From NCBI RefSeq assembly GCF_036898095.1, contig NC_090726.1, positions 40,499,676-40,563,675 of the forward strand: 64,000 nt of DNA. The letters are read 5' to 3'. The DNA comes from Palaemon carinicauda (taxonomy: Eukaryota > Arthropoda > Malacostraca > Decapoda > Palaemonidae). A program made the position numbers and the translations under genes. The notes below the pieces were generated by a model that did no database searches, had not been told where the DNA came from, and worked only from the letters and a program-made list of their open reading frames with translations. Shown here in pieces: positions 21,305-33,635 of the stretch. Positions within the stretch are counted from its first letter, which is position 1. Every line of letters begins with the position of its first letter.

Positions 21305-22556
21305 TTAGCTTAGCTTAGCTTATTGCTGCCCTTCGAATCGAAGACGACTTCTACTTCGCTGTGATGGGGATGAAGTTAGATTTGTTGTCGTTGGTGCCAT
21401 CTTGCATGGCTATTAAGACCAATTCTGGATCCACACACTCTGCCACCCAACTGGCAAGTCAGGTCTGGGTTGACCGGGGGTATCCAATCTCGACGGTTTT
21501 GTCTTCTCTCCCTGCGCTGTTGTCTTGCCTGGTTCCGGGTGTCTTCAAGTTGATTGACTCCAGCTTTACAGAGTGGTCTGTCAGAGGTGTTCATTTCTAG
21601 TTGCTCAGGTTGTATGTTGCACTTCTTGAGCGTAGCTTTGACGTTGTCCTTGTACGTCTTTTTCTGACCCCCTGGAATACGCCGAGCTTCAGGGAGCTGA
21701 CTGTAGAGGACCTGGCGATGTTCTGTCATACGGATGACGTGGCCGATCCACCTGAGTTGTTTTTCTGCCAATGTGGATTCTATACTCAGCAGGTTTGAAC
21801 GGTGGAGAATTTCAGAACGAGGTACTTTGTCTTGCCATGTGAGGCCTAATATTATTATTATTATTATTATTATTTGCTAAGCTGCAACCCTAGTTGGAAA
21901 AGCAGGATGCTATAAGCCCAGGGGCTCCAACAGGGAAAACAGCCCAGTAAGGAAAGGAAACAAGGAAAAAAATTAATTGTTTAAAGAACAGCAACAATAT
22001 TAAAATAAATATTTCTTATATAAACTATAAAAACTTTAACAAAACAAGAGGAGGAGAAACAAGAGAGAACAGTGTGCCCGAGTGTACCCTCAAGCAAGAG
22101 AACTCTAACCCAAGGCAGTGAAAGACCATGGTACAGAGGTTATGGCACTACCCAAGACTTGAGAACAATGGTTTGATTTCGGAGTGTCCTTCTCCTAGAA
22201 GAGCTGCTTACCATAGCTAAAGAGTCCCTTCTACCCTTACCAAGAGGAAAGTAGCCACTGGACAATTACAGTGCAGTAGTTAACCCCTTGTGTGAAGAAG
22301 AATTGTCTAGTAATCACAGTGTTGTCAGGTGTATGAGGACAGAGGAGAATCTGTAAAGGATAGGCCAGACTATTCTGTGTCTGTGTAGGCAAAGGGAAAG
22401 AACCGTAACCAGAGAGAAGTGTCCTATGTAGTATTGTCTGGCCAGTCAAAGGACCCCATAACTCTCTAACGGTAGTATCTCAACGGGCGGCTGGTGCCCT
22501 GGCCAACCTACTACTATAAACGCTGAAGACATCGAATATGGAATGCCTCAAGTTGT
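21305..22556 (-). mobile_element. 5'-truncated non-LTR retrotransposon with 12-bp target-site duplication
   Basis: Flanked by TAACCGCAAGAG at 21293-21304 and 22557-22568. The 3' end (left) carries a (TTAGC)n tail. The minus strand encodes the end of the non-LTR ORF: AEKQLRWIGHVIRM, then LTCQLGGRVCGSRIGL. It is the same family as 40399-43071. Interrupted by repeat A at 21849-22516. The zinc finger has lost its second Cys (CQLGGRVC against CQLCGRVC in the other copy). Confidence 0.88.
21849..22516 (-). repeat. Repeat A, copy 5, longest form (about 670 bp), nested in the non-LTR element
   Basis: Begins (ATT)n TTGCTAAGCTGCAACCCTAG and extends past ACAATTACAGTGCAGTAGTT to CCATAACTCTCTAACGGTAG. 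Intact flanking homology to 40930-40990 shows that it split the non-LTR sequence near CCTAATA. Confidence 0.82.
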
Positions 22557-22705
22557 TAACCGCAAGAGTAGGAACTTTTGCGGTCACACCATGTGTAGGT
22601 CTCGTGCCGCCTGCGTTGTTACCACCGAAACCTTGCGGTGTTGGGACCCCAAGGACTGCAACGTCTGCTCGGCCTTGGTGGCCGAGGGTTTCGGTGACTT
22701 CATCG

Positions 22706-23215
22706 ATTGCCTTGAAATCTATCATCGATTTTCTCACTTTTTCTGATATACATATTGCCACTCCTTGTTGATGGAAATTATCTGTCCTTCCAATATACAA
22801 TAAATAATGGAATATTTAACAATATTGAATTCTCCATATCCTGCCCATCTTGTCTCTTGCAGGATACCTGAATCCATATTGTGATTTTTTTTAATTCCTG
22901 GATAATAGTTTTACCATATCCAGTGTGTACAAGCTTTTGACATTCCATGCTCAAAGTTTTATAGGAGTTTTTTAGGGTGTTTGACCAATTCCTTACTGGT
23001 CGTCATCAGATCCATTCGGTGTACATCTTTCTTGAGTTTCAGCAACCATAGATTTTTTCCCAGATAGGGGTATTAACCCTTCACTCGACCCTCCCTATTT
23101 ATCCGGGCTTATGACCGGCATGTTTTACCATGATGCCTGTAGTGTTATGACAACAGTTATTGCAATGGGGAGCCAACTGATTGACCAGCCCAAACTGTCT
23201 GATCAGGCATCGGGT
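22706..23215 (-). pseudogene. Non-LTR retrotransposon 5' end with endonuclease fragment
   Basis: Minus strand reads GRTDNFHQQGVAICIS and EKVRKSMIDFKAIDE, a stretch of the exonuclease-endonuclease-phosphatase domain of craniofacial-development-protein-2-like non-LTR elements. Upstream (22850-23000) degraded frames give a WNVKSLYTLDMVKLL-like start of the same domain. Several stops and frame changes. The outer part (23000-23215) fits a 5' leader (reverse complement contains AATAGGGAGGGTCGAGTG). Confidence 0.6.
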
Positions 23216-23422
23216 ACTTCTTTATAGTAAGCGGCTTATCCTTTGAAGGCAGATATTTATTGCATCAAGCACAATAACCCAGAGAGTTCTCACCCCTTTG
23301 ACAAAACTGAAATTCATTTGGGTTTTAGAGTTACAATATCGAAACCTCCCCAAGGGGTTAAGAAAGTCTGAAGCTTTCGACTTTCTTTTTCCAACTAATA
23401 AAAGGAATCCTTGATAGTAGAG

Positions 23423-23695
23423 GGTCTTCAACTTACAAACACAAATCCAACGGAAATCTTAAATCTCAGATATTGTATGAAAAGTTCATAATGAAATACT
23501 TTAGTAAAATAATATATAATTCAATGTAGTAAGCAAGACAACACTTGCAATAGGAAACAGGACTATTCGTTGACCTTTGCAGCCGAAAATCGTACTCATG
23601 CGAGTTAGGTGACGCCTACCCTAGGCCAGAATTTAATGAAATTCAACTTGCAAACAGTTTATTGAAACCTATTAAGTTTGTGAGTTTGAGAACTT
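23423..23695. mobile_element. MITE-like repeat B, copy 2
   Basis: Starts GGGTCTTCAACTTACAAACA and ends AGTTTGTGAGTTTGAGAACTT, an imperfect inverted pair; interior ACACAAATCCAACGG as in copy 1. Confidence 0.65.
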
Positions 23696-25340
23696 TACAT
23701 CAATCAGTCTTAAAAGTATATACTGGGAGATAAGACACCATATCAAATGGTGCAAATGTATGATACGTTTCCCTTTTACCGCATGCAGTGAGTTTCTGAA
23801 AATGTATGTCCCTTCTCTGGGTGGCATCTGTTTTGCCTACCACCACCATGCAAGTACACCACTTGTTTACTGTCCACGGTAAGACACAGCTTGCAAGCTA
23901 CCTGCTAGAACTTCATCCATGCTTTTTGACATGTTTTTCCTTATGGTATTATGGGAAAACATTTATTTGCATGAAATATTGTACAGTACAGTATCTAAAT
24001 GTTCCAACAGCGATTGCTTAAATAGGGGAACGTTATCCTCTTTGGGGAGGTATGGCAATTCATTGGGTATCATTAATCGCCCTCCAAACCCAAAACTGCA
24101 TTCCCATGAATATCATAACCTGTTTGAATAGGGAAATTGGAACCGACCAGCCCTAGTGATGTGGAAGCATAGAATGAATGTTAACCTGACAATATCCCAT
24201 TACACTCGTCAGACCTTCTGGTGCATGTTGCAAATTTAATTCTGATTTATTTTGACTATCACAGCATTTTCCAGGCTCTATGCCTATACTGGCCAAGCAA
24301 TGCACACCTCGGCCTTAATATCAGTTATAACTTCTAATGTGCAAATTTTTTATCTATCAATACGTGAAACTGTGACATTCACGGTCAGTTGCATGTATGG
24401 TTCAGTACCAACATTTGACACGTGGATTAGATTACGTCTTCGACTTACTAGCCTGTTGTCTGCCGCTAATATTACTCGCAGAAATGGTGCTTGTACTATA
24501 CAATACTACCTTGCTAGGCGTGGGGCTTTTTCTCCCATAGTAATGATTTGCAAATTGACTTTTCTGTAGTAAAAACATAACGCAACGCTAGCGGAGCAAT
24601 TGGCACGGCCTCTCAGGTGCACAAAACTTCCATTTTACTTTTATCTTGTAGATGTATTTTTCTCACATCTTTTTTCTTTCTCTGGTAAATTGTATTTACA
24701 GCTGCTACTTCTAACTGTGGCATAGCCGATTCCTCATCCCCCTTGATGCTTGCCTCGTTCAACTGTCTTGGCTTCCCTTTTTGTATGGGATATCTACATT
24801 CCTGTGCTGCCTCCTTGAACCTCTCATTGTGCCAAGATTGCATTAATTCAATTGTATTTCTTAGAGGTTTCTGAAGTATTCTCTTATAGCTTTTGATTCA
24901 GTATGCCAATGCGTATTCACATAAATCCTCACTGCATTTTTAGTCATGCAAAAGCACACTTGAGAGCTTCCCGCTGTGACCTGTAGATTTATTCCTTCGT
25001 TGTTTCTTCTGTCTGACATCCTGAGAAGAAATTATCCCACACAACCGCTATTGTCAATTTGGAGAAATGTTCATCAGGCATCAAAGACATCCTCTACCCT
25101 CAAACCATTTCCAAGTGGCTGAAGAGAATTTAGTGTCTATGCTCTTTGACATTTATCTTTCCAGAGTAGGTTGATATTCATGACTGCCTCGTCACAGAGG
25201 AACTTGCTGATTTTTATCCAATACATAGATTGCTTACAGCATCTGAAATTACATTCGACTGTGAATGTGATGCATAGTTTTCCTAAAGTTTGATAACTAT
25301 AATGAAAGTAAAACTTGGATATAGTAAGTGAATGTATCTT
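23696..25340. other. Unassigned region
   Basis: Short open frames occur (24252-24569 +; 24613-24843 -), but none shows a known domain, splice context or repeat-family match. The minus-strand peptide has KKDVRKIHLQDKSK, without recognisable homology. I see no supported feature. Confidence 0.3.
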
Positions 25341-25720
25341 CAGGTGTATAAAAGGGATTTTGACGTGGGAAAAATATATTTTTGGACTCGAGCCATGTCG
25401 TCCAGATGGAAGTTCCTTCTGGCAACTTCTGCAGTATAATATTTCTGCAATTGATATTACAAGACAATTACCGTCGGGTATCACAGGATTCCAACTCCCG
25501 GAAACGACTATCCGAAGGTATCGTGTATAATCAGGAACGTATCCTAAGAAAACCATAGATCTCTGTAACCCAAACAGACCTTAGCCAGTCTAATCCACTA
25601 AGGGGAAGGATAAGTAAGGAGCTGCTACACCTATCACCTTCGAGTGCCCTTATACCTTCCTGCTCTCCATTCCTTCGAACGCAGTTAATGGCTACAGTTC
25701 AGTTGATATTTGGGAGTGCT
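25341..25720 (+). other. Retroelement leader-like sequence
   Basis: TTTTTGGACTCGAGCCATGT then CGTCCAGATGGAAG parallels the 20835 leader. Probably a fragment of the same broad family; no ORF follows. Confidence 0.4.
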
Positions 25721-25949
25721 TTTTTTGCAAACTTTGATGATTAGTTTTGTGAATTGGCTTCCTCTTTTTCGCAGAAGTTGAGTATCCTTCATATAACTAC
25801 TTTCCCAGAGTTCCGCTTGGCTTTGTAGGTCCTATTGCCTGGCTATTTAGCCCTTTCTTGAATCCATCTTTAGCATCAACAATTTTAGCCTTCTGTTATA
25901 CTTTTTTTTTGCACCTTATTCCTTCTGTTGTTCAAATCTCAAGTTTTAT

Positions 25950-26400
25950 TATCAGTATTAGTATCATTACTAGCTAAGCTATAACCCTAGTTGGAAAAGC
26001 AGGATGCTTTAAGCCCAGGGGCTCCAACAGCAAAAAATAGCCCAGTGAGGAAATGAAATAAACTACAAGAGAAGTACGGAACAATTAAAATACCAATTTA
26101 AGAACGATAACATTAAAATAGATTTCATAAATAAACTATAAAAAGACACCTGTGTCAGCCTGTTCTACATAAAACATTTGCTGCAAATTTGAAACTTTGA
26201 AGTTAAACTGATTTAAGCACCTGGTTAGGGAGATCATTCCACAACTGGAATGAAAACCTCTAGAGTAGTATTGAGACATGATGGAGGTCTGACTGTTGGG
26301 ATTTCAATGAATTCAAAATGATTAAAGGGACAATCCCTATCTGCAGAGCACAAGTACTCTGGACTGATCAAGGTATCTGTATCGTACATTGTATTTCATG
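25950..26400 (-). repeat. Repeat A, copy 6, with different body
   Basis: Core CTAGCTAAGCTATAACCCTA and GTTGGAAAAGCAGGATGC, then after about 26145 the body switches to CTGTGTCAGCCTGTTCTACA and GGGAGATCATTCCACAACTG, not present in the other copies. Indicates a second subfamily sharing the 3' end. Confidence 0.65.
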
Positions 26401-26516
26401 GTTAAGAGCTAAGGCTTGGATACTCTAGACTAGTACAGTACCATTACAAACCAAAAAAAGGCCGATGTTACTTTTGTTACCAAAGTTATAATGGTTTCAA
26501 TATTGATAGAAAGTAG

Positions 26517-27120
26517 TAATTATTATTATTACTATTATTATTACTTGCTAAGCTACAACCCTAGTTGGAAAAGCATGATGCTATGAGCCCAGGGGCTCCA
26601 ACAAGGAAAATAGCCCAGTGAGGAAAGGAAAATTAACTATTTTAAAAGATAAATATCTCCTATATATACTATAAAAACTCTAACAAAACAAGAGATAAGG
26701 TAAAATAGTGTGCTCGAGTGTACCCTCAAGCAAGAGAACTCTAACCCAAGACAGTGTAAGACTATGGTACACAGGCTATGGCACTACCCAAGACTAGAGA
26801 ACAATGGTTTGATTTTGGAGTGTCCTAGAAGAGCTGCTTATCATCTAGAGTCTCTTCGACTCGTACCAAAAAGAAAGTGGCCACTGAACAATTACAGTGC
26901 AGTAGTTAATCCCCTTGAGTGAAGAAGAATTGTTTGGTAATGTCGGTGTTATCAGGTGTATGAGGACAAAGGAGTATATGTAAAGAATAGGCCAGACTAG
27001 TTGGTGTGTATGTAGGAAAAGGGAAAATGAATCGTAACGAGTGAGAAGGATCCAATGTAACACACTGGCCAGTCAAAGGAACCCCTAACTCTTTAGCAGT
27101 AGTATCTCAACTGGCTTTAA
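26517..27120 (-). repeat. Repeat A, copy 7, long form
   Basis: (ATT)n tail, TTGCTAAGCTACAACCCTAG, through ATTACAGTGCAGTAGTTAAT to CTCTTTAGCAGTAGTATCTC; collinear with copy 5. Confidence 0.82.
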
Positions 27121-28260
27121 TCTACAATGTAAATGCCATCACTACTACTGCTGCTAATCACAGCGTTGAAGACCTATTTTAATGTTGACACAAATCATTA
27201 CTAGAAGGTCAACCTTTGCTAGCATGGAGGTGAGTGCACTAAACATTGTGTACTGTATGCATGACTTTAATGTTTCTTTTCTTCCTTTTTGTTGTTCAAC
27301 ATTTTTACTTCATAAGTAAAAAGGTGAAATATGGTGTTCAAATGTAGCCTACCTTCAAGCAAGAGAACTCTAACCCAAGATAGTGGAAAAGGTAGGCTAC
27401 ATTGTATTATTATACAATACAATATAATGCTAATACTATAGCAGGGCGATACCCTAGAGACTGACCATATATACTTGATCAACACTCAAGCAGGGGTGAA
27501 GGACCCATGCTAGGACCAGAGAGGGCCAGACAATGGTTGCTAATGACTCGGCAGGTAGACACAGATGGCCCCAAAGTACCCCATCCATAGCTCATGAAGA
27601 TAATAAGCCATACTACACTTAAACAGCTCGTTGAGCAAGATGGTTTTTAGTATATATATAAGAGAGACACTAATATCTACAAGTTTAAGAGTTCCTGATA
27701 AAGAAATCCAGCTACGTTTCACTCCTAAATATTAGCGTTCCTGGGACTTATTAGAAAATACTATCCATATTAATTCACACTAGTTTAACTATATAGTTTA
27801 TTCAATTATGAGATACGTATCTACACCAGCTGGAGTAATTTTCAGATCATAAGTTAATTCAAGTGTTTCATCATCTGTTTAATGTTTGCTTAAATTATAT
27901 GCTACAGCTTCACACACAAAAACATCGTAATCAAAACAGTCATTTATTCCTTTAAGTAATCAAATTATATTTGAAATTCTACAAAACACGAATTAAAGTT
28001 GTGTAGTTCCTTCACCATCTAAGCTATTTATAATAATATTATCTATTGAATATACAACATTAGTGATTTTCACCACCTTAAACCAGCAAACAAAATTATT
28101 CAGTCATTTAACCAATGTTTAAAATGCATCCTACTATTGATGATGTCACTAAAACGTATTAAGGCCTTTATAAGAGCCTTTATTTGTTTAATTAAAGAAG
28201 TATTAACTTTTATAAGGTTAAGTTTGTAAAATCTAGTTTTTTTTTAAGTCCTAATTCATC
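27121..28260. other. Unassigned AT-rich region with a 40-bp repeat A scrap
   Basis: At about 27345-27390, CTTCAAGCAAGAGAACTCTA matches the middle of repeat A. The remainder shows no gene. Confidence 0.35.
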
Positions 28261-28325
28261 TGATATACGTATAGGTATCACCCCCTAGGCCTGACACGTA
28301 ATTTCATTCATAAAAATACAATTAG

Positions 28326-28600
28326 TGACGTCACTTACAACCACTAATCAAAGCAGAGGACGAATAAGTCAATGAGACAACAGATATTTCCCGATAAATA
28401 TACATAAGGCGAGATGGTTCCTCTGGTTTATAGACTGCTGCTGGTGAACAAATAGATAGTGGTAAAGCTTTTGAGCTTTTAATGTAAATAAGTAACTGGT
28501 TTCTCGAACAAGTAACTCGTAAGTAGCAGGAACTCTCTCCTGGCGGGATATTCCAGCCCTCTGATTGGCTGTTCATTCTCAGCTGTGATTGGTTGTCACC
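28326..28600 (+). promoter_or_regulatory. Promoter-like module 1 (type with GGCGGGATATT right arm)
   Basis: TGACGTCA at 28326-28333; left arm has a CAATGAG box and ATATTTCCCG; right arm has TGGCGGGATATT, GATTGGCTG and GTGATTGGTTG, the inverse order. Function inferred from motif content only. Confidence 0.5.
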
Positions 28601-28845
28601 TTTGTAAACAAACTCACCTCATGTCTATCATCGTAGCCAAATCTTGGTTAATTATTTCTTCAAAAAAGACTTATTTATTCACTTTAGGTATTGGAACAAG
28701 ATTTATTATCTATTTTATCATTAAATTAATTCTATCATAAGTTTGCTTTTATGAAAAAATATAATTTATAAAACCTAATTCATCTGCAATGCGTATAGAT
28801 ATTTCACTCCTACCGAGTCGAATTCATTCATTAAATACTATTGCC

Positions 28846-29187
28846 TGACGTCACATACTACAACCAATCACAGCAGAGAACGTATCAGCCAATGAGACGA
28901 CAGATATTTCCCGCTAAAAATGCATAGGACGAGAGGGTTCCTCCAACTTATGAGCTGCTGTTGACGAAAAAATCGGCTTCACTAAAGCCATTTCGGTCAA
29001 ATGCTCTAAGTTAATTATGTTTTTTTCATCCTATTTTGTTTTCATAAGCGTTTTCATGTAAATTTACGGGTATTTGGGCAGGTTCCTCCAACAGCAACTC
29101 ATAAGTCCCCGTTACTCTTGGTGGTACATTCCAGTCCTCTGATTGGCTATATCTTCCTCAGCTGTGATTGGTTATCGCCTTCTTTCA
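28846..29187 (+). promoter_or_regulatory. Promoter-like module 2
   Basis: TGACGTCA 28846-28853, CCAATCACAG, GCCAATGAGA, ATATTTCCCGC; the inverse arm has CTGATTGGCT and CAGCTGTGATTGGTTA. Confidence 0.5.
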
Positions 29188-29622
29188 CGCACAAACGAAC
29201 ACACGTATGAAACATCGTAGCCATAAAGTTATTCAATTATTCCTTCGAATATGACTTATTTATCTGACTTACGGCCTTTAATAAGAGTTTTTGTTTATTT
29301 TAATTTAAAATTAATAATATGAATAAGATTATATTTAGTGAAATTTAATTTTTGAAGCTCTAGTTAATCTAAAATACGTATAGATTTTTTTTTACCCCTA
29401 GGTAACATCGTAGCCAAATCGTAGATAAATTATTCCTTCAAAAATACTTATTTATTCAGTTTAAGCAATTGAACAAGATTCATTATCTATTTTGATAGTA
29501 AATTAGTTCTATCATACGTTTTATTTTATGAAAAAATATAATTTATAAAACCTAATTCATCTGTAATATGTATAGATATTTCACTCCTACCGAATCGAAT
29601 TCATTCATAAAATACTATATCC

Positions 29623-29968
29623 TGACGTCACATACTACAACCAATCACAGCAGAGAACGTATCAGCCAATGAGACGACAGATATTTCGCGCTAAAAATGC
29701 ATAAGACGAGAGGGTTCCTCCGACTTATGAGCTGCTGTTGACGAAAAAAGTCAGCATCACGGGAGCAATTTCGGGTAAACGCTCTAGTTAATGACGTTTT
29801 TTCATCCTATTTTGTTTTCATAAGCGTTTTAATGTAAATTTACGGGTATTTGGGCAGGTTCCTTCAACAGCAACTCATAAGTTCCCGTTACTCTTGGTGG
29901 TACATTCGAGACCTCTGATTGGCTAGATCTTCCTCAGCTGTGATTGGTTATTGCCTTGGTTTCACGCA
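29623..29968 (+). promoter_or_regulatory. Promoter-like module 3
   Basis: TGACGTCA 29623-29630 and the same order as module 2. The E2F-like motif reads ATTTCGCGC, itself a good E2F form. Confidence 0.5.
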
Positions 29969-30399
29969 CAAACGAACACATGCATAGAACATCGTAGCCA
30001 GAAAGTTAGTCAATTACTCCTTCAAATATGACTTATTTATCTAACTTACAGCCTTTAATAAGATTTTTTATTTATTTTATTCAAAAAGTATTAATATGAC
30101 TAAGGTTATTTTTTGTAAAATTTAATTTTTAAAGCTCTAATTAATCTAAAATACGTATAGTTTTTTTTCACCCTTAGGTAACATCGTAGCCAAATCGTAG
30201 ATAAATTATTCCTTAAAAAATACGTATTTATTCAGCTTAAACAATTGAACAAGATTCATTATCTATTTGTTTAGTAAATTAATTCTATCATTAGTTTGGT
30301 TTTATGAAAAAATATAATTTATAAGACCTAATTTATCTGCAATGCGTATAGGTATTTTACTCCTACCGAGTCGAATTCATTCATAAAAATACTATTACC

Positions 30400-30737
30400 T
30401 GACGTCACATACAACCACCAATCACAGTAGAGAACGTCTCAGCCAATGAGACGACAGATATTTCCCGCTAAAAATGCATAAGGCGAGAGGGTTCCTCTGA
30501 CTTATGAGCTGCTGTTGACGAAAAGGTCAGATTCACGGGAGCCATTTCGGGTAAACGCTCTAGCTAATGACGTTTTTTTCATCCTATTTTGTTTTTCATA
30601 AGCGTTTTATTGTAAATTTACGGGTATTTGGGCAGGTTTCTCCAACAGCAACTCATAAGTCCCAGGAACTCTTGGTGGTACATTCTAGTGTTCTGATTGG
30701 CTGTATCTTCCACAGTTCTGATTGGTTATTGCCTTGT
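30400..30737 (+). promoter_or_regulatory. Promoter-like module 4
   Basis: TGACGTCA 30400-30407, ACCAATCACAG, GCCAATGAGA, TTTCCCGC; inverse arm with TCTGATTGGCTG and TCTGATTGGTTA. Confidence 0.5.
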
Positions 30738-31211
30738 TTACTACGGTTTCACGCACAAACGAACACATGCATTTAACATCGTAGCCAAAAAATAGTCAAT
30801 TACTCCTTCAAATATGACTCATTTATCTAACTTAAAGCCTCTAATAAGATTCCTTATTTATTCTATTTTGAAATTAATAGTATTAATAAGATTATTTTTT
30901 GTAAGATTTATTTTTTAAGCTCTAATTAATCTAAAATACATATAGTTTTTTTACAGCTTCACGCACAAACGAACACACACATATATATCATCGTAGCCAG
31001 AAAGTTAGTCAACTATTCCTTCGAATATGACTTATTTATATCACTTACGACCTTTGATAGGATTTCTTGTTTATTTTATTTTAAAATTAATAGTATTACT
31101 AAGACTATCTTTTGTAAAATTAGTTTTTTCAAGCTCTAATTAATCTAAAATACGTATAGGTTTTCCACCCTTAAGCCTTCTACGTAACATTCATTCATAA
31201 ATACGAGTGTC

Positions 31212-31275
31212 TGACGTCACATACAACCAGCCAATGAGACAACAGATATTTCCCGGTATAAATGCATTAGGTGAG
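31212..31275 (+). promoter_or_regulatory. Half module (left arm only)
   Basis: TGACGTCA 31212-31219, GCCAATGAGA, ATATTTCCCGG, GCATTAGGTGAGAAT. No inverse arm follows; a triple-CRE cluster lies about 210 bp downstream. Confidence 0.45.
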
Positions 31276-31427
31276 AATATTTTGTAATACCATATACGCA
31301 AAAAACAGTTATTATTAAACTCTTTTTGTTCAATTAAAAGACATTCAATCAAAGTATTCTTACATTTATAATGCATATACCCTTCTCCTTTCTGTATTTA
31401 AGTAAATACAACGAGTGTTAAGGATAA

Positions 31428-31545
31428 TGACGTCATCAATCAAGAACCAATAACAATAGCTATGAATAATGACGTCATTATTCAAGAACTAATAAAGAGC
31501 TCGAAAGTTAATGACGTCATTGTCAAAGCAACCAATCACAGCACA
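31428..31545 (+). promoter_or_regulatory. Triple-CRE cluster 1
   Basis: TGACGTCAT at 31428, 31470 and 31512, exactly 42 bp apart start to start, with AACCAATAAC and a final ACCAATCACAGC. Confidence 0.55.
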
Positions 31546-32024
31546 TATCCTTCCCACTAGACGAGCTTAACATTGTGGCTTATGAAATGCTATTGGGATA
31601 TTCCCTCATTTCACGAAGATATATATTTTACTTGATAGGGATCAATGGTTTTATGCAATGCTGCCATTTGAAGAAATTTTGGTGAAGCAATTTTGTCTAG
31701 AGATGCTTTTCGTAGTAAATAAAATAACTCGTTTTGTTTTTTGGACAAGAATGAAAATAGCAATCTGCTGACTCATGGAACCTATTTCAAAAATATCTTA
31801 GAATATAATAATGTATTAAGGAAAGCAAATACATTAATGTATACTGTACTATGAATATATATGTCTTTTATATGATTGTGTGTATATACGTATCAACACA
31901 ACTGTTTCCTATTGCACTGAAATAACTAAACTCTTATATATGGCTTATAAATCGATTTTAATGTTCTATTGGTCATATATACATAATATATTGCACATTT
32001 AATCGAAATAATAATGATTTTGGT

Positions 32025-32255
32025 TGATTTCCCGATAATATACACGAGACGAGAGGGTTCCTCTACTCTGTGGACTGCTGTTGACAAACAAATAAATAGT
32101 GGTAAAGCTTTTTGAACTTTTAATGGAATAAGTGACTTGGTTTTCTCGAACAGCTCATAGATCGCAGGAACTCTCTTTCTCTCTCTTGGCGGGATATTCC
32201 AGCCCTCTGATTGGCTGTATCTTCTGAGCTGTGATTGGTTGTTACCTGTGTTTAC
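32025..32255 (+). promoter_or_regulatory. Truncated module lacking the CRE and CCAAT left arm
   Basis: Begins at GATTTCCCGATAATATACAC and keeps the right arm (TGGCGGGATATT, GATTGGCTGT, GTGATTGGTTG). Comparison with 34128-34310 shows a deletion of about 175 bp that removed the CRE. Confidence 0.45.
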
Positions 32256-32494
32256 AAATTCCCACATACAAGTTAAACATCGTAGCCAAAACTTAGTTAA
32301 TTATTTCTTAAAAAAAGACATATTTATTCAGCTTAGGAAATTGAACGAGATTTATTGTCTATTTTATTATAAAATCAATTCTATCATAAGCTTGTTTTTA
32401 TGAAAAATATAATTTATAAGACCTAATTCATCTGCAATATGCATAGATATTTCACTCCTACCGAGTCGAATTCATTCATAAAAATACTATTGCC

Positions 32495-32823
32495 TGACGT
32501 CACATACAACTACCAATCACAGCAGAGGACGTATCAGCCAATGAGAGGCCAGACACTTTCCCGCTCAAAATGCATAAGGCGAGAGGGTTCCTCCAACTTA
32601 TGAGCTGCTGTTGGTTGACCAGAAAGTCAGCTTCGCGTGAGCCATTTCGCGGAAACGCTCTAGTTAATGAGGTTTTTTTCATCCTATTTAAGCGTTTTAA
32701 TGCAAATTTACTGAAATTTGAGCAGGTTTCTCCAACAGCAACTCATAAGTCCCAGGAACTCTTGGTGGTACATTCTAGTGTTCTGATTGGCTGTATCTTC
32801 CACAGTTCTGATTGGTTATTGCC
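32495..32823 (+). promoter_or_regulatory. Promoter-like module 5
   Basis: TGACGTCA 32495-32502, ACCAATCACAG, GCCAATGAGA, CTTTCCCGC; inverse arm ends TCTGATTGGTTA. Confidence 0.5.
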
Positions 32824-33302
32824 TTGTTTACTACGGTTTCACGCACAAACGAACACACACACATAACATCGTAGCCAAAAGAACAGTCAACTATTCCTTC
32901 GAATATGACTTATTTATCTAACTTACGGCCTCTAATAAGATTCCTCATTTATTTTATTTTAAAATTAATAGTATTATTAGGATTATTTTTGTAAAATATA
33001 TTTTTTCAACCTCTAAATAATCTAAAATACGTATAGCTTTTTTCTTTGGCTTTACGCACAAACGAACACACACACATATATCATCGTAGCCAGAAAGTTA
33101 GTCAACTATTCCTTCAAATATGACTTATTTATCTAATTTACGACCTTTAATAAGATTATTTTTTATTTCATTTTGAAATTAATATAATTATTAAGATAAT
33201 GTTTGTAAAATTCAATTTTTTAAGCTCTATTAAATCTAAAATACGTATAGGTTTTTCACCCTTAAGTCTTCTACGTAACATTCATTCATAAATACGATTG
33301 TC

Positions 33303-33368
33303 TGACGTCACATACAACCGGCCAATGAGACAACAGATATTTCCCGGTATAAATGCATTAGGTGAGAA
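33303..33368 (+). promoter_or_regulatory. Half module
   Basis: TGACGTCA 33303-33310, GCCAATGAGA, ATATTTCCCGG; paralog of 31212. Confidence 0.45.
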
Positions 33369-33515
33369 TATTTTGTAATACCATATACGCAAAAAACAGT
33401 TATTATTAAACTCTTTTTGTTTAGTTAAAAGACATTTAATTAAAGTATTCTTACATTTATAATGCATACACCCTTCTCCTTTCTGTATTTAAGTAAATAC
33501 GAGTGTCATGGATAA

Positions 33516-33635
33516 TGACGTCATCAATCAAGAACCAATAACAATAGCTATGAATAATGACGTCATTATTCAAGAACTAATAAAGAGCTCGAAAGTTAAT
33601 GACGTCATTGTCAAAGCAACCAATCACAGCACATA
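33516..33635 (+). promoter_or_regulatory. Triple-CRE cluster 2
   Basis: TGACGTCAT at 33516, 33558 and 33600, again 42 bp apart, ending in ACCAATCACAGC. Confidence 0.55.

Larger units (their letters stand above)
21225..22705 (+). pseudogene. Cys-rich retrotransposon ORF split by a non-LTR insertion
   Basis: Two parts: 21225-21304 and 22569-about 22705. The first reads from MHSPASSASGKEGQK to CSVMYCNRKS; the second, in the matching phase, reads FCGHTMCRSRAACV and CWDPKDCNVCSALV. The break lies exactly at the duplicated TAACCGCAAGAG. Six or more Cys and a His suggest a zinc-binding N-terminal domain like those found at the start of decapod LTR-element gag ORFs. The family is inferred from pattern only. 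The reading ends at about 22705 where an unrelated endonuclease fragment begins. Confidence 0.55.

Noticed and set aside
24252..24843. Two frames of 105 and 76 codons
   Set aside because: No recognisable domain, no splice support, no repeat-family link.
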